Shown: positions 47,003 through 53,534 of the stretch, piece by piece
Layout: the number at the start of each line of letters is the position of its first letter
How positions within the stretch are numbered: the stretch's first letter is position 1
Origin: HTCC5015 sp051747425
GTDB lineage: Bacteria; Pseudomonadota; Gammaproteobacteria; HTCC5015
NCBI GenBank assembly: GCA_051747425.1
Contig: JBNJGD010000005.1
Location: 1 to 64,000 of the forward strand
Direction: 5' to 3'
Length of the DNA: 64,000 nucleotides
Position numbers and translations under genes: made by a program
Notes under the pieces: model-generated
Seen by the model: only the letters and a program-made list of their open reading frames with translations
What the model was told of the DNA's origin: nothing
Databases searched by the model: none

Positions 47003-47805
47003 AGCTGGGCCAGCAGGTCGGCCTGCATCCGTGGCGCTTTTTCGACAGCGTTGTTCCAGATGAGCAGCTCGCTGCAGTCGGTGCCCTGGCCACCACCCAC
47101 GGTGTAGCGGAACGGCCGGGATTCCATCCGGCAGTCCTGGAAGAGCGACCGGATATCCGGATGATCATTGATGCTGATGATCATTTTGCCTTTGATGGAC
47201 TGAGCCATCTCGGCCATTTTTTCGTAGTGTCTCCACTCGAAATCGACTCCATAGCCGGCCGTGTCCCAGTACGGCGGATCCAGATAATGGAGCGTGTGCT
47301 CTCTATCGTACTTTTCCACCACCTTTTCCCAGCTCAGGTGCTCGATGTAGGTGGACTGCAACCTCAGATGGGCTTGGCTGAGATCCTCTTCCAAGCGAAA
47401 GAGGTTCAGCCGCGGCGGTGATGTGGTGGCCGTGCCGAAGGTCTGGCCCTCTACTTTTCCGCCAAAGGCCAGTTTTTGTAGGTAGTAAAAACGGGCCGCG
47501 CGCTGAATATCCGTGAGTGACTCGGGCGGCGTGGCCTGGTGCCATTCGTAGATTTTACGACTGGACAGAGCCCACTTGAACTGCCGGACCAGCTCCTCGG
47601 GGTGGTGTTTCAGGACCCGGTAAAGGTTTACCAGCTCGTTATTCACATCATTGAGGATTTCTACGCGCGCCGGCGGCTTGGCGAAGTAAATTGCGCCGGC
47701 GCCGGCGAACGCCTCGACATAGCATTCATGCTCTGGGAACTTGGGCAGGATCCAGTCAACCAGGCGACCTTTGCCGCCCATCCATGGAATGATTGGTTTG
47801 TGCAT
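46999..47805 (-). CDS. Phage DNA adenine N6-methyltransferase (D12 class, Dam-like)
   Basis: A 268-residue alpha-class adenine methyltransferase. The family motifs are visible: WMGGKGRL at 8-15, the SAM motif EAFAGAGAIYF at 31-41, and the catalytic DPPY at 176-179. Similar enzymes in phages modify host-like GATC or other sites, protecting phage DNA from restriction or affecting packaging and regulation; the recognition site cannot be read here. No restriction enzyme gene is adjacent, so it is probably an orphan methylase. A strongly structured 240-base non-coding stretch lies upstream. Confidence 0.9.
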   Translation of the reverse strand: MHKPIIPWMGGKGRLVDWILPKFPEHECYVEAFAGAGAIYFAKPPARVEILNDVNNELVNLYRVLKHHPEELVRQFKWALSSRKIYEWHQATPPESLTDIQRAARFYYLQKLAFGGKVEGQTFGTATTSPPRLNLFRLEEDLSQAHLRLQSTYIEHLSWEKVVEKYDREHTLHYLDPPYWDTAGYGVDFEWRHYEKMAEMAQSIKGKMIISINDHPDIRSLFQDCRMESRPFRYTVGGGQGTDCSELLIWNNAVEKAPRMQADLLAQL

Positions 47806-47842
47806 TTTCGTGAGCCTTGTTGGGTTGTGGTACGCTCCCTTC

Positions 47843-47967
47843 GCCGTGCACGGCAGGGCAGCCTTGGTCGGCTCACGGTGCTGCTTTCACCGTGGGGCGA
47901 TGGCGCCACCGAGTGTTGGCGCACTCGGTGGCGTCGCTGTCTTTACTTTTACAAGGCACAAGTAAAG
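47843..47967. ncRNA. Structured non-coding stretch, four hairpins, candidate RNA or leader
   Basis: Four self-complementary elements in 125 bases: GCCGTGCACGGC (47843-47854), CACGGTG/CACCGTG (47874-47880 with 47888-47894), a perfect 12-bp stem CGCCACCGAGTG/CACTCGGTGGCG (47904-47915 with 47922-47933), and CTTTACTT/AAGTAAAG (47941-47948 with 47960-47967). No credible gene lies here. It may be the 5' leader of the methylase mRNA or an independent phage RNA; strand is unresolved. Confidence 0.45.
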
Positions 47968-48030
47968 CCGAATCAGAGGGCTTCGCACAACAGCGGTACA
48001 GCACCTTCCGGCTGTAACTAGAGCTCTTAC

Positions 48031-48060
48031 AAAAAAAGCCCTGGTAATACCAGGGCTTTT
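48031..48060 (-). terminator. Intrinsic terminator downstream of the 49-aa gene
   Basis: Stem AAAAGCCCTGG / CCAGGGCTTTT with TATTA loop, followed by a run of T on the minus strand. It has T residues on both sides, so it may work in both directions, but the longer run fits the minus strand. Confidence 0.8.
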
Positions 48061-48104
48061 CCGCATCTGGCGTCACCCTAGGGGGCTTGCCATTGCTAAT
48101 TGGC

Positions 48105-48254
48105 TCACTTTTTCTTGCGTGGGCCTTTAGTTTCGTCCTGACTCAGAACAGATCCTGCGAGTTTTTTGGCATCAGAAGCAGTTGGCTTCTTTTGTCCAGA
48201 CAGAACCTTACTGGCCAGAGTTGAAACGCCGTCAGTACTTTGCTTTTTAGGCAT
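48105..48254 (-). CDS. Small basic protein, 49 residues, function unknown
   Basis: A short frame starting MPKKQSTDGV and ending in KGPRKKK, with AAGG nine bases before the ATG and a terminator about 45 bases after the stop. It contains two related units, LASKVLSG and LAGSVLSQ, about 17 residues apart, and 12 basic residues (mainly Lys), so it may bind nucleic acid. I recall similar short Ser/Lys-rich proteins near accessory genes of mobile elements, but no function is known. The neighbour upstream is a DUF5343 gene on the same strand. Confidence 0.6.
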   Translation of the reverse strand: MPKKQSTDGVSTLASKVLSGQKKPTASDAKKLAGSVLSQDETKGPRKKK

Positions 48255-48329
48255 AACTTTTTACCTTTGGTATGGCCCTCACCTAGCCATTTCTATAAAA
48301 GTAGGCTAGTATATTGGGCGTTGGATCAG

Positions 48330-48361
48330 GCAAAGGTGAACCACTCACCTTTGCTTTTTTT
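48330..48361 (+). terminator. Orphan rightward intrinsic terminator
   Basis: Perfect 10-bp stem GCAAAGGTGA / TCACCTTTGC with an ACCAC loop and seven T on the plus strand. No plus-strand gene ends before it, so it may terminate a small RNA. A second inverted pair, CTAGCC/GGCTAG, lies about 30-45 bases upstream. Confidence 0.75.
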
Positions 48362-48489
48362 GCAGACAAAGGCACGACTCATAATAAGAGAAGTGCTGCT
48401 GGTTCAACACACCTCAACCTAATGAGGGGCAGCCACAGCGAGTTTTCCAAGCTCATATTGCCTCCTTTAATTTGTATACAGACTGGTTG

Positions 48490-48517
48490 AAAAAAGCCCC
48501 CCATTGCCGTGGGGGGC
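48490..48517 (-). terminator. Intrinsic terminator of the DUF5343 gene
   Basis: Minus-strand stem GCCCCCCACG / ATGGGGGGC followed by six T, five bases after the DUF5343 stop codon. It separates the DUF5343 gene from the 49-aa gene, so they are distinct transcription units unless read-through occurs. Confidence 0.85.
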
Positions 48518-48522
48518 ACCCT

Positions 48523-49236
48523 TTACTCGAGACCATAAAAATTCTCGAGAATAAAATTTGCCATTTTTACAGCTTTTTTAGCTTCATCTTCAGCAAGCCC
48601 CTTTGGGAAGTAAATAACTCCGTCTTCCATCCCTCTTAGCGGGACAGTAATTCTTTCCATTTTCTCCAAGCCGCTAGGGATACGGTCCTGGTCTCGCCCT
48701 TCATCAGGATCAGACCCCCCCACCATATTATCTCGAGCTGTAGGCTTAGATTTTTTGCGTGCACCTTGCGATCTCGGCACGGGCGGAGCTTTGACCCGGC
48801 CGGACACCTCAACTCCCGCATCTTTTGCCGCACCGAGAAAGAAAGACACACACTTTGATAGAGTGCTAGCCTTCTGAACGCCGGCCTCTTTAAACTTCTC
48901 AGCCACTTTCTCAGTGGTAGTGTTAGAAAGGTCGATAGAGCCATCGAACAAATACGGGTAGGCCTCTGAAAGCGTTAGTGAGAGCGCCTCACCATAGCCA
49001 TCATCCCCCTCTGATCTTACTAGCAAATGCAATAGTTCGGTCGGCTCATCGGCATCATTCATTAGACCCAAAGCTCTCAATGAAGAAAGCATAGTTGCCT
49101 TAGCAGAGTTTGACCCCTTCACCACGCTTCGGGTTATGTGGTCTGGCACACCCTCGTCTCTGAATTCACCAATCAGGTTGTAAAATGACTTATATGAAGC
49201 ATATGCCGGTATCGTCAGTTTGCTTTCTTCAGCCAT
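48523..49236 (-). CDS. DUF5343 domain protein
   Basis: A 237-residue soluble protein. The N-terminal 150 residues match DUF5343 (IPAYASYKSFYNLIGEFRDEGVPDHITRSVV, followed by LSSLRALGLM), a domain of unknown function that is probably winged-helix-like. A basic linker (about 155-185) and a short C-terminal module (ITVPLRGMEDGVIYFPKGLAEDEAKKAVKMANFIL) follow. The inner ATG (MAEESKLT) was chosen; an upstream frame adds a hydrophobic stretch without homology. Lower GC and position among accessory genes suggest it is cargo of the prophage. Whether it acts in defence is unknown. Confidence 0.75.
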   Translation of the reverse strand: MAEESKLTIPAYASYKSFYNLIGEFRDEGVPDHITRSVVKGSNSAKATMLSSLRALGLMNDADEPTELLHLLVRSEGDDGYGEALSLTLSEAYPYLFDGSIDLSNTTTEKVAEKFKEAGVQKASTLSKCVSFFLGAAKDAGVEVSGRVKAPPVPRSQGARKKSKPTARDNMVGGSDPDEGRDQDRIPSGLEKMERITVPLRGMEDGVIYFPKGLAEDEAKKAVKMANFILENFYGLE

Positions 49237-49521
49237 AGCAGCAGCCCTTTTCTTAATAATGACTCGAATTATAAGCAACAAATAATGGGCGTACAACCCC
49301 CAAAATACAGGGCATCCATAAAATTCTTAAAAGGTATTTCATGGTTTCTTAAACCTCCTCTTACATGGATGCTAATTAATTCTTTATATTCAATGACTTA
49401 CGGACTATTTGCGAAATTATGAAACAATAGATTGAAAATTTGTAGTCTGATGGATGACATAAAGAGTGGTCAAAAAGCGAGTTTCAGCGAAGCCAATATG
49501 CGGAAATATTACCCTAAAAAG
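49237..49521. other. AT-rich gap without a recognisable gene
   Basis: About 285 bases with low GC between the DUF5343 gene and the terminator of the next operon. It contains a spaced inverted pair GCATCCAT (49312-49319) / ATGGATGC (49365-49372) and two copies of TTCTTAAA inside it. The DUF5343 promoter should lie at the left part. No open frame with coding character was seen. Confidence 0.5.
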
Positions 49522-49548
49522 AAAAAGCCCCGCTTGGCGGGGCTTTTT
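49522..49548 (-). terminator. Intrinsic terminator after the first PrtN-like gene
   Basis: AAAAAGCCCCGC-TTG-GCGGGGCTTTTT, a strong symmetrical hairpin five bases after the stop codon of the PrtN-like gene. Works on the minus strand and probably in both directions. Confidence 0.88.
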
Positions 49549-49553
49549 GATGG

Positions 49554-49832
49554 TTACTCTGTGAGCTGTTCTTGTTGTTTCTGCCACTGGGTGGCTGCGG
49601 CCGTGTGGCGTTGGTCGATGAAGTGGGCGAGTTCGTCGACGCGGACCAGCCAGGGGGAGAAGTGGTTGGCCCGCCAGGCTGGGAATGGCAGCAGGTCCTG
49701 CCGGGCCAGGCGAGCGGCGTCTTCGGGCTCGAGGTCTAGGTAGTCCCGGGCGACTTTGTCGAGCGGGATATCCGTAGACAGGTGGATACTCATCAGAGCC
49801 AGACGGGTGTCGATTTTGAGGGGGTAGTTCAT
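49554..49832 (-). CDS. PrtN-like regulatory protein, copy 1
   Basis: A 92-residue protein of the pyocin-activator PrtN family: LALMSIHLSTDIPLDKVARDY, then FSPWLVRVDELAHFID. PrtN activates pyocin genes in Pseudomonas after DNA damage; phage relatives may act as activators or excisionase-like DNA-binding proteins. A second, diverged copy is encoded at 53280-53534. Translation starts in an ATGA overlap with the upstream gene, so the two are co-expressed. Its actual target in this element is unknown. Confidence 0.75.
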   Translation of the reverse strand: MNYPLKIDTRLALMSIHLSTDIPLDKVARDYLDLEPEDAARLARQDLLPFPAWRANHFSPWLVRVDELAHFIDQRHTAAATQWQKQQEQLTE

Positions 49833-50443
49833 TGTGCACCTCCTGTGCGAGTTTCACTGATTTTTCCTTTCAGGATTTGGCTGAGGTTGGCTTTTGCCAT
49901 CTCGTATTCCTGGCCAATGACGCGGATGAGCGTGGCTACATCGTCCCTTTCCTGCTCGTCGAGCGGCTCGTCGCTCATGAGTGCGCCTACTGCGCGCCAG
50001 CATACGGCATAGTCTTCCAGGCTTTCAAGCGCCGGATCCGCCTCGCCATCGATGATGGCCGGGGCCTTGTGTGTAGCCTGCTCCGCCGGCGCGGCCGTGC
50101 CGTCCGGTACCAGGTGATCAATGCACTGGCACAAGAGATCCTGCATTTCGGGATCTTGCGACGGGTGCTTTTCACCAGGCTGCAGGGCTTGCTTGGCCTG
50201 GTCGTGCAGGAAAATCAGCAGGTTTTTGGTTCTTGTTCTCGAGGCTTTGCTTTTGGCGGCCGGCACCCAGCGGTCGATGCATTCTTGAATGAGGTCGCTC
50301 AGGTTATCGAACTCCCAGGGCGACATATCAACAACTCTGAGCGCATCGATGATCTCATCGCAGAGCTCGGCCAGCAGCTCGTGGTCGCTATTGGATTTAA
50401 AGTCTTGGATTTGCGCAGAGTGCGCGAAGTGAAATTGTGGCAT
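49829..50443 (-). CDS. Phage protein of unknown function, 204 residues
   Basis: An acidic, soluble, probably helical protein with no recognised domain. Visible blocks include ELCDEIIDALRVVDMSPWEFDNL, LIQECIDRWVP, and a C-terminal part VATLIRVIGQEYEMAKANLSQIL. GGGAGAC lies seven to eight bases before the chosen ATG (MPQFHF). A perfect palindrome sits just upstream. It forms a two-gene operon with the PrtN-like gene. Confidence 0.65.
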   Translation of the reverse strand: MPQFHFAHSAQIQDFKSNSDHELLAELCDEIIDALRVVDMSPWEFDNLSDLIQECIDRWVPAAKSKASRTRTKNLLIFLHDQAKQALQPGEKHPSQDPEMQDLLCQCIDHLVPDGTAAPAEQATHKAPAIIDGEADPALESLEDYAVCWRAVGALMSDEPLDEQERDDVATLIRVIGQEYEMAKANLSQILKGKISETRTGGAQ

Positions 50444-50453
50444 TTCTTGGTCT

Positions 50454-50465
50454 CCCAATATTGGG
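50454..50465. promoter_or_regulatory. Palindrome CCCAATATTGGG before a phage operon
   Basis: Perfect 12-base palindrome 11 bases before the start of the 204-aa gene. A minus-strand TTGACA at 50488-50493 is a possible -35 element, with no good -10 at the right distance, so the promoter may need an activator. A related near-palindrome CACCATATTGGTG occurs near 50575. Confidence 0.45.
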
Positions 50466-50766
50466 TTGATTTACCCACATCCAGCCCTGTCAAAAACTGG
50501 AGGCGGACCGTGACGGGTTGACAGACCGGCGACCAAGAGTAACCGGCGCCCCCGAAGGAGCCCCACCACGGCCCACCATATTGGTGCCGTGCACACGAAA
50601 AAAGGCGCTACTTTGCAGTGAGGCGCCCTTCGTGCCTCTTGGTCTATTTCAGGCTGTCAAACCCGGCTGCCGATTTTGCGGCAGCAAGAAAAGGTTGGCA
50701 CAGGGTGCCGAAAATGTAAAGATTTTATTCAACTTTTGAATACTCCTAACTGAAAGGGATTTTGTG
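50466..50766. other. Divergent intergenic region between two accessory operons
   Basis: About 300 bases without a gene. It holds the presumed promoters of the leftward 204-aa/PrtN-like operon and of the rightward WYL-like gene, a near-palindrome around 50575, and a 7-bp hairpin GCTGCCG/CGGCAGC near 50670-50688. Confidence 0.5.
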
Positions 50767-51555
50767 ATGAAGAGCGCTCATTCGACTGCTTCTGTCTTCA
50801 TGTTTATCGGGTCTGTTTTGAGCTTTCTCTTGGCGGTGGCACTAGAGAGCTTTGGCTTTTTCCTGGTCAGCGTGGTGATTTTTGCCGGCTCGTTTATTTC
50901 GTACAGGAAGGCCCACCCGGTTAAAAAGAAGGCAACTAAGCCAAATGGGCCCCGGGGTGCTGATTCTGAGCCCTTAGCTACCCCCTCTACGCAATCTTCT
51001 TTTTTGGAGCTCTGCGAGGCCATTCTTGAGGATTGCGAAGTTGACTTGGAAGAGGCCCAGACCCTGCAACGATTTTTTATGCAAAACCCTCCCACCCGCT
51101 CAGAGCCTTTACTTTTGGAGCTTAAGGCGTGTGTGAATGAGGCCCTTCTTGACGGCGAACTGGACAGCGATGAGGAGGCTGAACTGTTCACCCTGCTGAG
51201 CGAATATTGCGACAGCTTTGGTGAGTTAGCCGAAGCCGAGAAGGCCTTGAAGCTCACCCGAAAGGCCCCGCCCCACTTTGTTGGAGATATACCACCGCCT
51301 CCTATTCCAGAGGACTCTGGCGAGGATGATGAGCCGCTATTCGACATCATGACTCCAGACACGCACTACGCCCTGCACTACGAGGCAGCCAATGGGTCGG
51401 TGAGTGAACGCGAAATTATTTTCAAGCGAGCCTATAAAAAGGGTGGCCGCCAGTACATGGAGGCCATTTGCCTGAAAAGAAACGCCTTGCGGACTTTTCG
51501 AGGTGACCGAGTGCTGGGCCTTTTTGACCTGCACACAGGTGAAGTCTTGGCCTGA
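50767..51555 (+). CDS. Membrane protein with TerB-like and WYL-like regions
   Basis: A 262-residue protein not known to me as a whole. Two adjacent hydrophobic segments (about 9-26 and 29-46) form an N-terminal hairpin anchor. A basic Pro-rich linker leads to an acidic helical region (about 75-160, FLELCEAILEDCEVDLEEAQTL and LDGELDSDEEAELFTLLSEY) that resembles TerB-type or DUF2510-type bundles. The end (about 195-262, LHYEAANGSVSEREIIFKRA...YMEAICLKRNALRTFRGDRV) looks like a WYL domain, a ligand-binding fold common in defence-linked regulators. AAGGG precedes the ATG. A membrane-tethered WYL is unusual. Prophage cargo by position. Confidence 0.65.
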   Translation: MKSAHSTASVFMFIGSVLSFLLAVALESFGFFLVSVVIFAGSFISYRKAHPVKKKATKPNGPRGADSEPLATPSTQSSFLELCEAILEDCEVDLEEAQTLQRFFMQNPPTRSEPLLLELKACVNEALLDGELDSDEEAELFTLLSEYCDSFGELAEAEKALKLTRKAPPHFVGDIPPPPIPEDSGEDDEPLFDIMTPDTHYALHYEAANGSVSEREIIFKRAYKKGGRQYMEAICLKRNALRTFRGDRVLGLFDLHTGEVLA

Positions 51556-51612
51556 TTTCATACTCGTCGTTGGCTTTCTATTTAATTCCGACAACCCAAA
51601 AAGGAGAATTTT

Positions 51613-51933
51613 GTGTCTACTGCGAATCCCATTATTGAGGAATCTATTAAGATCCTTAGTTCCGTTGTTAATGTGTCCACGGGCTTGGCACACCCATATG
51701 ACGAATCCCGCGCCAAGGAGCTTTTTAAAGCCCTGTACGCCAAAGGCGTTCCAATTGATGGCACCGAGGTTCATTTGCTTGCCGTTGAAAATGGCTGGCC
51801 TCAGCAACACGCTAAGAAACTCTCTGAATTGGCTGCAAAAATTGGCAATGGCGGCCGTGTTCAAATCAAGCATCCTCGAGGCTGGGGTGAGCCGACGGTA
51901 GAGCGGATTATTTCTGAGCTTCAAGACGATTGA
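51613..51933 (+). CDS. Small protein resembling DUF1889 (YoaC-like)
   Basis: A 106-residue soluble protein starting with GTG, with AAGGAG seven bases upstream. Its pattern (IIEESIKILSSVVNVSTGLAHPYD, AKELFKALYAKGVPIDGTEVHL, VENGWPQQHAKKLSELA, IKHPRGWGEPTVERII) resembles the DUF1889 family as I remember it, which has no known function. It follows the WYL-like gene by 57 bases on the same strand, so they may be a unit. Its 3' end overlaps the convergent early operon by 26 bases. Confidence 0.6.
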   Translation: MSTANPIIEESIKILSSVVNVSTGLAHPYDESRAKELFKALYAKGVPIDGTEVHLLAVENGWPQQHAKKLSELAAKIGNGGRVQIKHPRGWGEPTVERIISELQDD

Positions 51934-52114
51934 GCCTTTCCCACTGCTCGAGAAGCCTGAACAGCTCATTCTGGAAAGCGGCTTCTCCGCCGTATTCTGC
52001 GGCGAACTGCTCGTTTTTAACGGCGCGCTTATAGTCTGATGCGGTGTGGCAAATAATTTGATTTAGCGGCGCGCCTTCGTCGACCAGCGCTTGTGTTCTG
52101 AGATGCACCTGCAT
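51908..52114 (-). CDS. Phage protein of unknown function, 68 residues
   Basis: Last gene of the leftward early operon; its first base is shared with the stop codon of the preceding gene. A small charged helical protein (ASDYKRAVKNEQFAAEYGGEAAFQNELFRLLEQW). No recognised domain. It overlaps the convergent DUF1889-like gene by 26 bases, which makes antisense effects possible. Confidence 0.6.
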   Translation of the reverse strand: MQVHLRTQALVDEGAPLNQIICHTASDYKRAVKNEQFAAEYGGEAAFQNELFRLLEQWERLNRLEAQK

Positions 52115-52332
52115 TACTTGTGCTCCTTTATCCCGGGGTAGTTGATCGTGTGGTCATGCCCGCCGGGCGGCGAACGCCGATGCGGGGACTCAATGCTTTC
52201 CTTCCACATGATGTAGTTAGCCAGCGCCTCTTGGGCCACTGGTGGCTTGTGGGGCATTTTTGCCAGCTGGTCAGCCATGTCCTGGGCGATGGCCTGCAAC
52301 TGGTTAGCTTCCAGGGTAGTTATGTAGGTCAT
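52114..52332 (-). CDS. Phage protein of unknown function, 72 residues
   Basis: Small protein with an N-terminal helical stretch (LEANQLQAIAQDMADQLAKM) and a polar His/Pro-rich tail. ATGA overlap with the J-domain gene upstream and a one-base overlap with the next gene downstream show operon membership. No domain recognised. Confidence 0.6.
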   Translation of the reverse strand: MTYITTLEANQLQAIAQDMADQLAKMPHKPPVAQEALANYIMWKESIESPHRRSPPGGHDHTINYPGIKEHK

Positions 52333-52925
52333 GTGTTTCCTCCCAGCGCTTCGCGCGCCTCTTTGCGTGCGATTACCAGCCGGTGATACTCGTGTTCATC
52401 TGGGTTTGCAGCTATGTCCGGGTGGACCTCACGCACACGCCGACGAAAGGCTCGCTCTGCCTCTTCCAGCTCGGCATCAGGTTGTACGCCCAAAATTTCA
52501 TGCCATTCAGCGTTGGCCGAGTGGCTGGGCGGTGGCAGCTCAGCGAACCCGTGAAACGCGCGCTGCAGCATGTCGCCAGTGCCCCAACGAGCAATCCCCC
52601 TCAAGGCCTCAATGGTTTTACGGATGCCCTGGATGTTGTCTCGGACACGGTCCCATTGATCGCATGCGAAGCAGACTTGCTCTCCGCCGTACTGGAAGTA
52701 AACCGCCACTCCCGTGTCTTCCGGTGGTCTGTCGCTGGCATAAGGGAGCCCATCGCGGCGCAGGCGCACATTGCTACTGATTACAGGCAAAGTGCCACCC
52801 ATGCGCTTGATCTCGTCAATCAGACAATCGCGGGCCAACCCCATTGTGGTGTCAAAGCGTGCACGCTGTGGGCGCTTTGTTCGGGCCCGGCCTTCCGGCC
52901 AGTGAAGTGGATACGCTTCAACCAT
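52329..52925 (-). CDS. Phage J-domain protein
   Basis: A 198-residue protein with a C-terminal J domain (about 140-197): WHEILGVQPDAELEEAERAF followed by RVREVHPDIA, which carries the HPD tripeptide needed to stimulate DnaK. The N-terminal 130 residues are unknown (LARDCLIDEIKRMGG, GVAVYFQYGGEQVCFACDQWDRV). It may recruit host DnaK during phage replication, as lambda and P1 replication depend on DnaK/DnaJ. It overlaps both neighbours (8 and 4 bases) in the early operon. Confidence 0.75.
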   Translation of the reverse strand: MVEAYPLHWPEGRARTKRPQRARFDTTMGLARDCLIDEIKRMGGTLPVISSNVRLRRDGLPYASDRPPEDTGVAVYFQYGGEQVCFACDQWDRVRDNIQGIRKTIEALRGIARWGTGDMLQRAFHGFAELPPPSHSANAEWHEILGVQPDAELEEAERAFRRRVREVHPDIAANPDEHEYHRLVIARKEAREALGGNT

Positions 52926-53265
52926 TGGCTACCCCTCCCTCGGATGCTGGACGCACTCCCTTGTCGTGCAGGTAGCCCGCCAAGTCAGTCAGGGCCTTCC
53001 CTTCGCCTATGGCCTTGAAGATGATGTCGTTGAGCTTTTTGACCTCTTGCTCGTCCTCGCTGGGGACCGGCCTGAACGCTGTGTGCGGGGCGGCATCGAA
53101 GGGGTTTACCGGGTAATCCCCAAAGGCCTCGAACACCGCGAGATTTTCATGGTGTGCCAGGATGAGGCACGGCCAGTGCCGGCCGTCATGCTTGACCAGG
53201 CAGCGGGTATTTACCGGCGGCAGTTCTTTTTTGATGAACCATTGTGGTTGTGATTGCTGTGCCAT
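52918..53265 (-). CDS. Phage protein of unknown function, 115 residues
   Basis: Soluble protein with an N-terminal beta-rich segment (TRCLVKHDGRHWPCLILAHHENLAVFEAFGDY) and a helical C-terminus (LNDIIFKAIGEGKALTDLAGYL). The family is not recognised. It lies 14 bases after the second PrtN-like gene and overlaps the J-domain gene by 8 bases. Preceding GGAG (GAGGAGATCG) supports the ATG. Confidence 0.6.
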   Translation of the reverse strand: MAQQSQPQWFIKKELPPVNTRCLVKHDGRHWPCLILAHHENLAVFEAFGDYPVNPFDAAPHTAFRPVPSEDEQEVKKLNDIIFKAIGEGKALTDLAGYLHDKGVRPASEGGVANG

Positions 53266-53279
53266 TTTCGATCTCCTCT

Positions 53280-53534
53280 TTAGTGGCTATGCATCCGCGA
53301 CCAGTGCTCTTTTGCTTGGCTGCGGGTTCTATCGATGTGGTTGGCCAGGTCGTCAACGCTGACCAGCCACGGCGATTTTTGGCCGCCTGTGCGGTACACA
53401 GGGACGGGCAGTTTTTGGGTGCGAGCGAGCGTGGCGGCCCGCTTGGGGGCCATGCCGAAGTATTCCTCGGCAACCTTTTCGAGCGGGATGTCGCAGGCTT
53501 CGTAGATGCTCATGAGGGCCAGTTTTGTGTTCAT
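53280..53534 (-). CDS. PrtN-like regulatory protein, copy 2
   Basis: An 84-residue PrtN-family protein, clearly related to copy 1: both have LALMSI, DIPL-KVA, LAR, LPxP and SPWLVxVDxLAxxID at matching places. It starts in an ATGA overlap with the primase-helicase stop, inside the early operon, so unlike copy 1 it would be made when the repressor is lost. It may activate a later promoter or act in excision. Confidence 0.75.
   Translation of the reverse strand: MNTKLALMSIYEACDIPLEKVAEEYFGMAPKRAATLARTQKLPVPVYRTGGQKSPWLVSVDDLANHIDRTRSQAKEHWSRMHSH

Noticed and set aside
48240..48422. 60-codon rightward frame
   Set aside because: Runs through the orphan terminator hairpin, has no ribosome-binding site and no coding character; it overlaps the start of the 49-aa gene.
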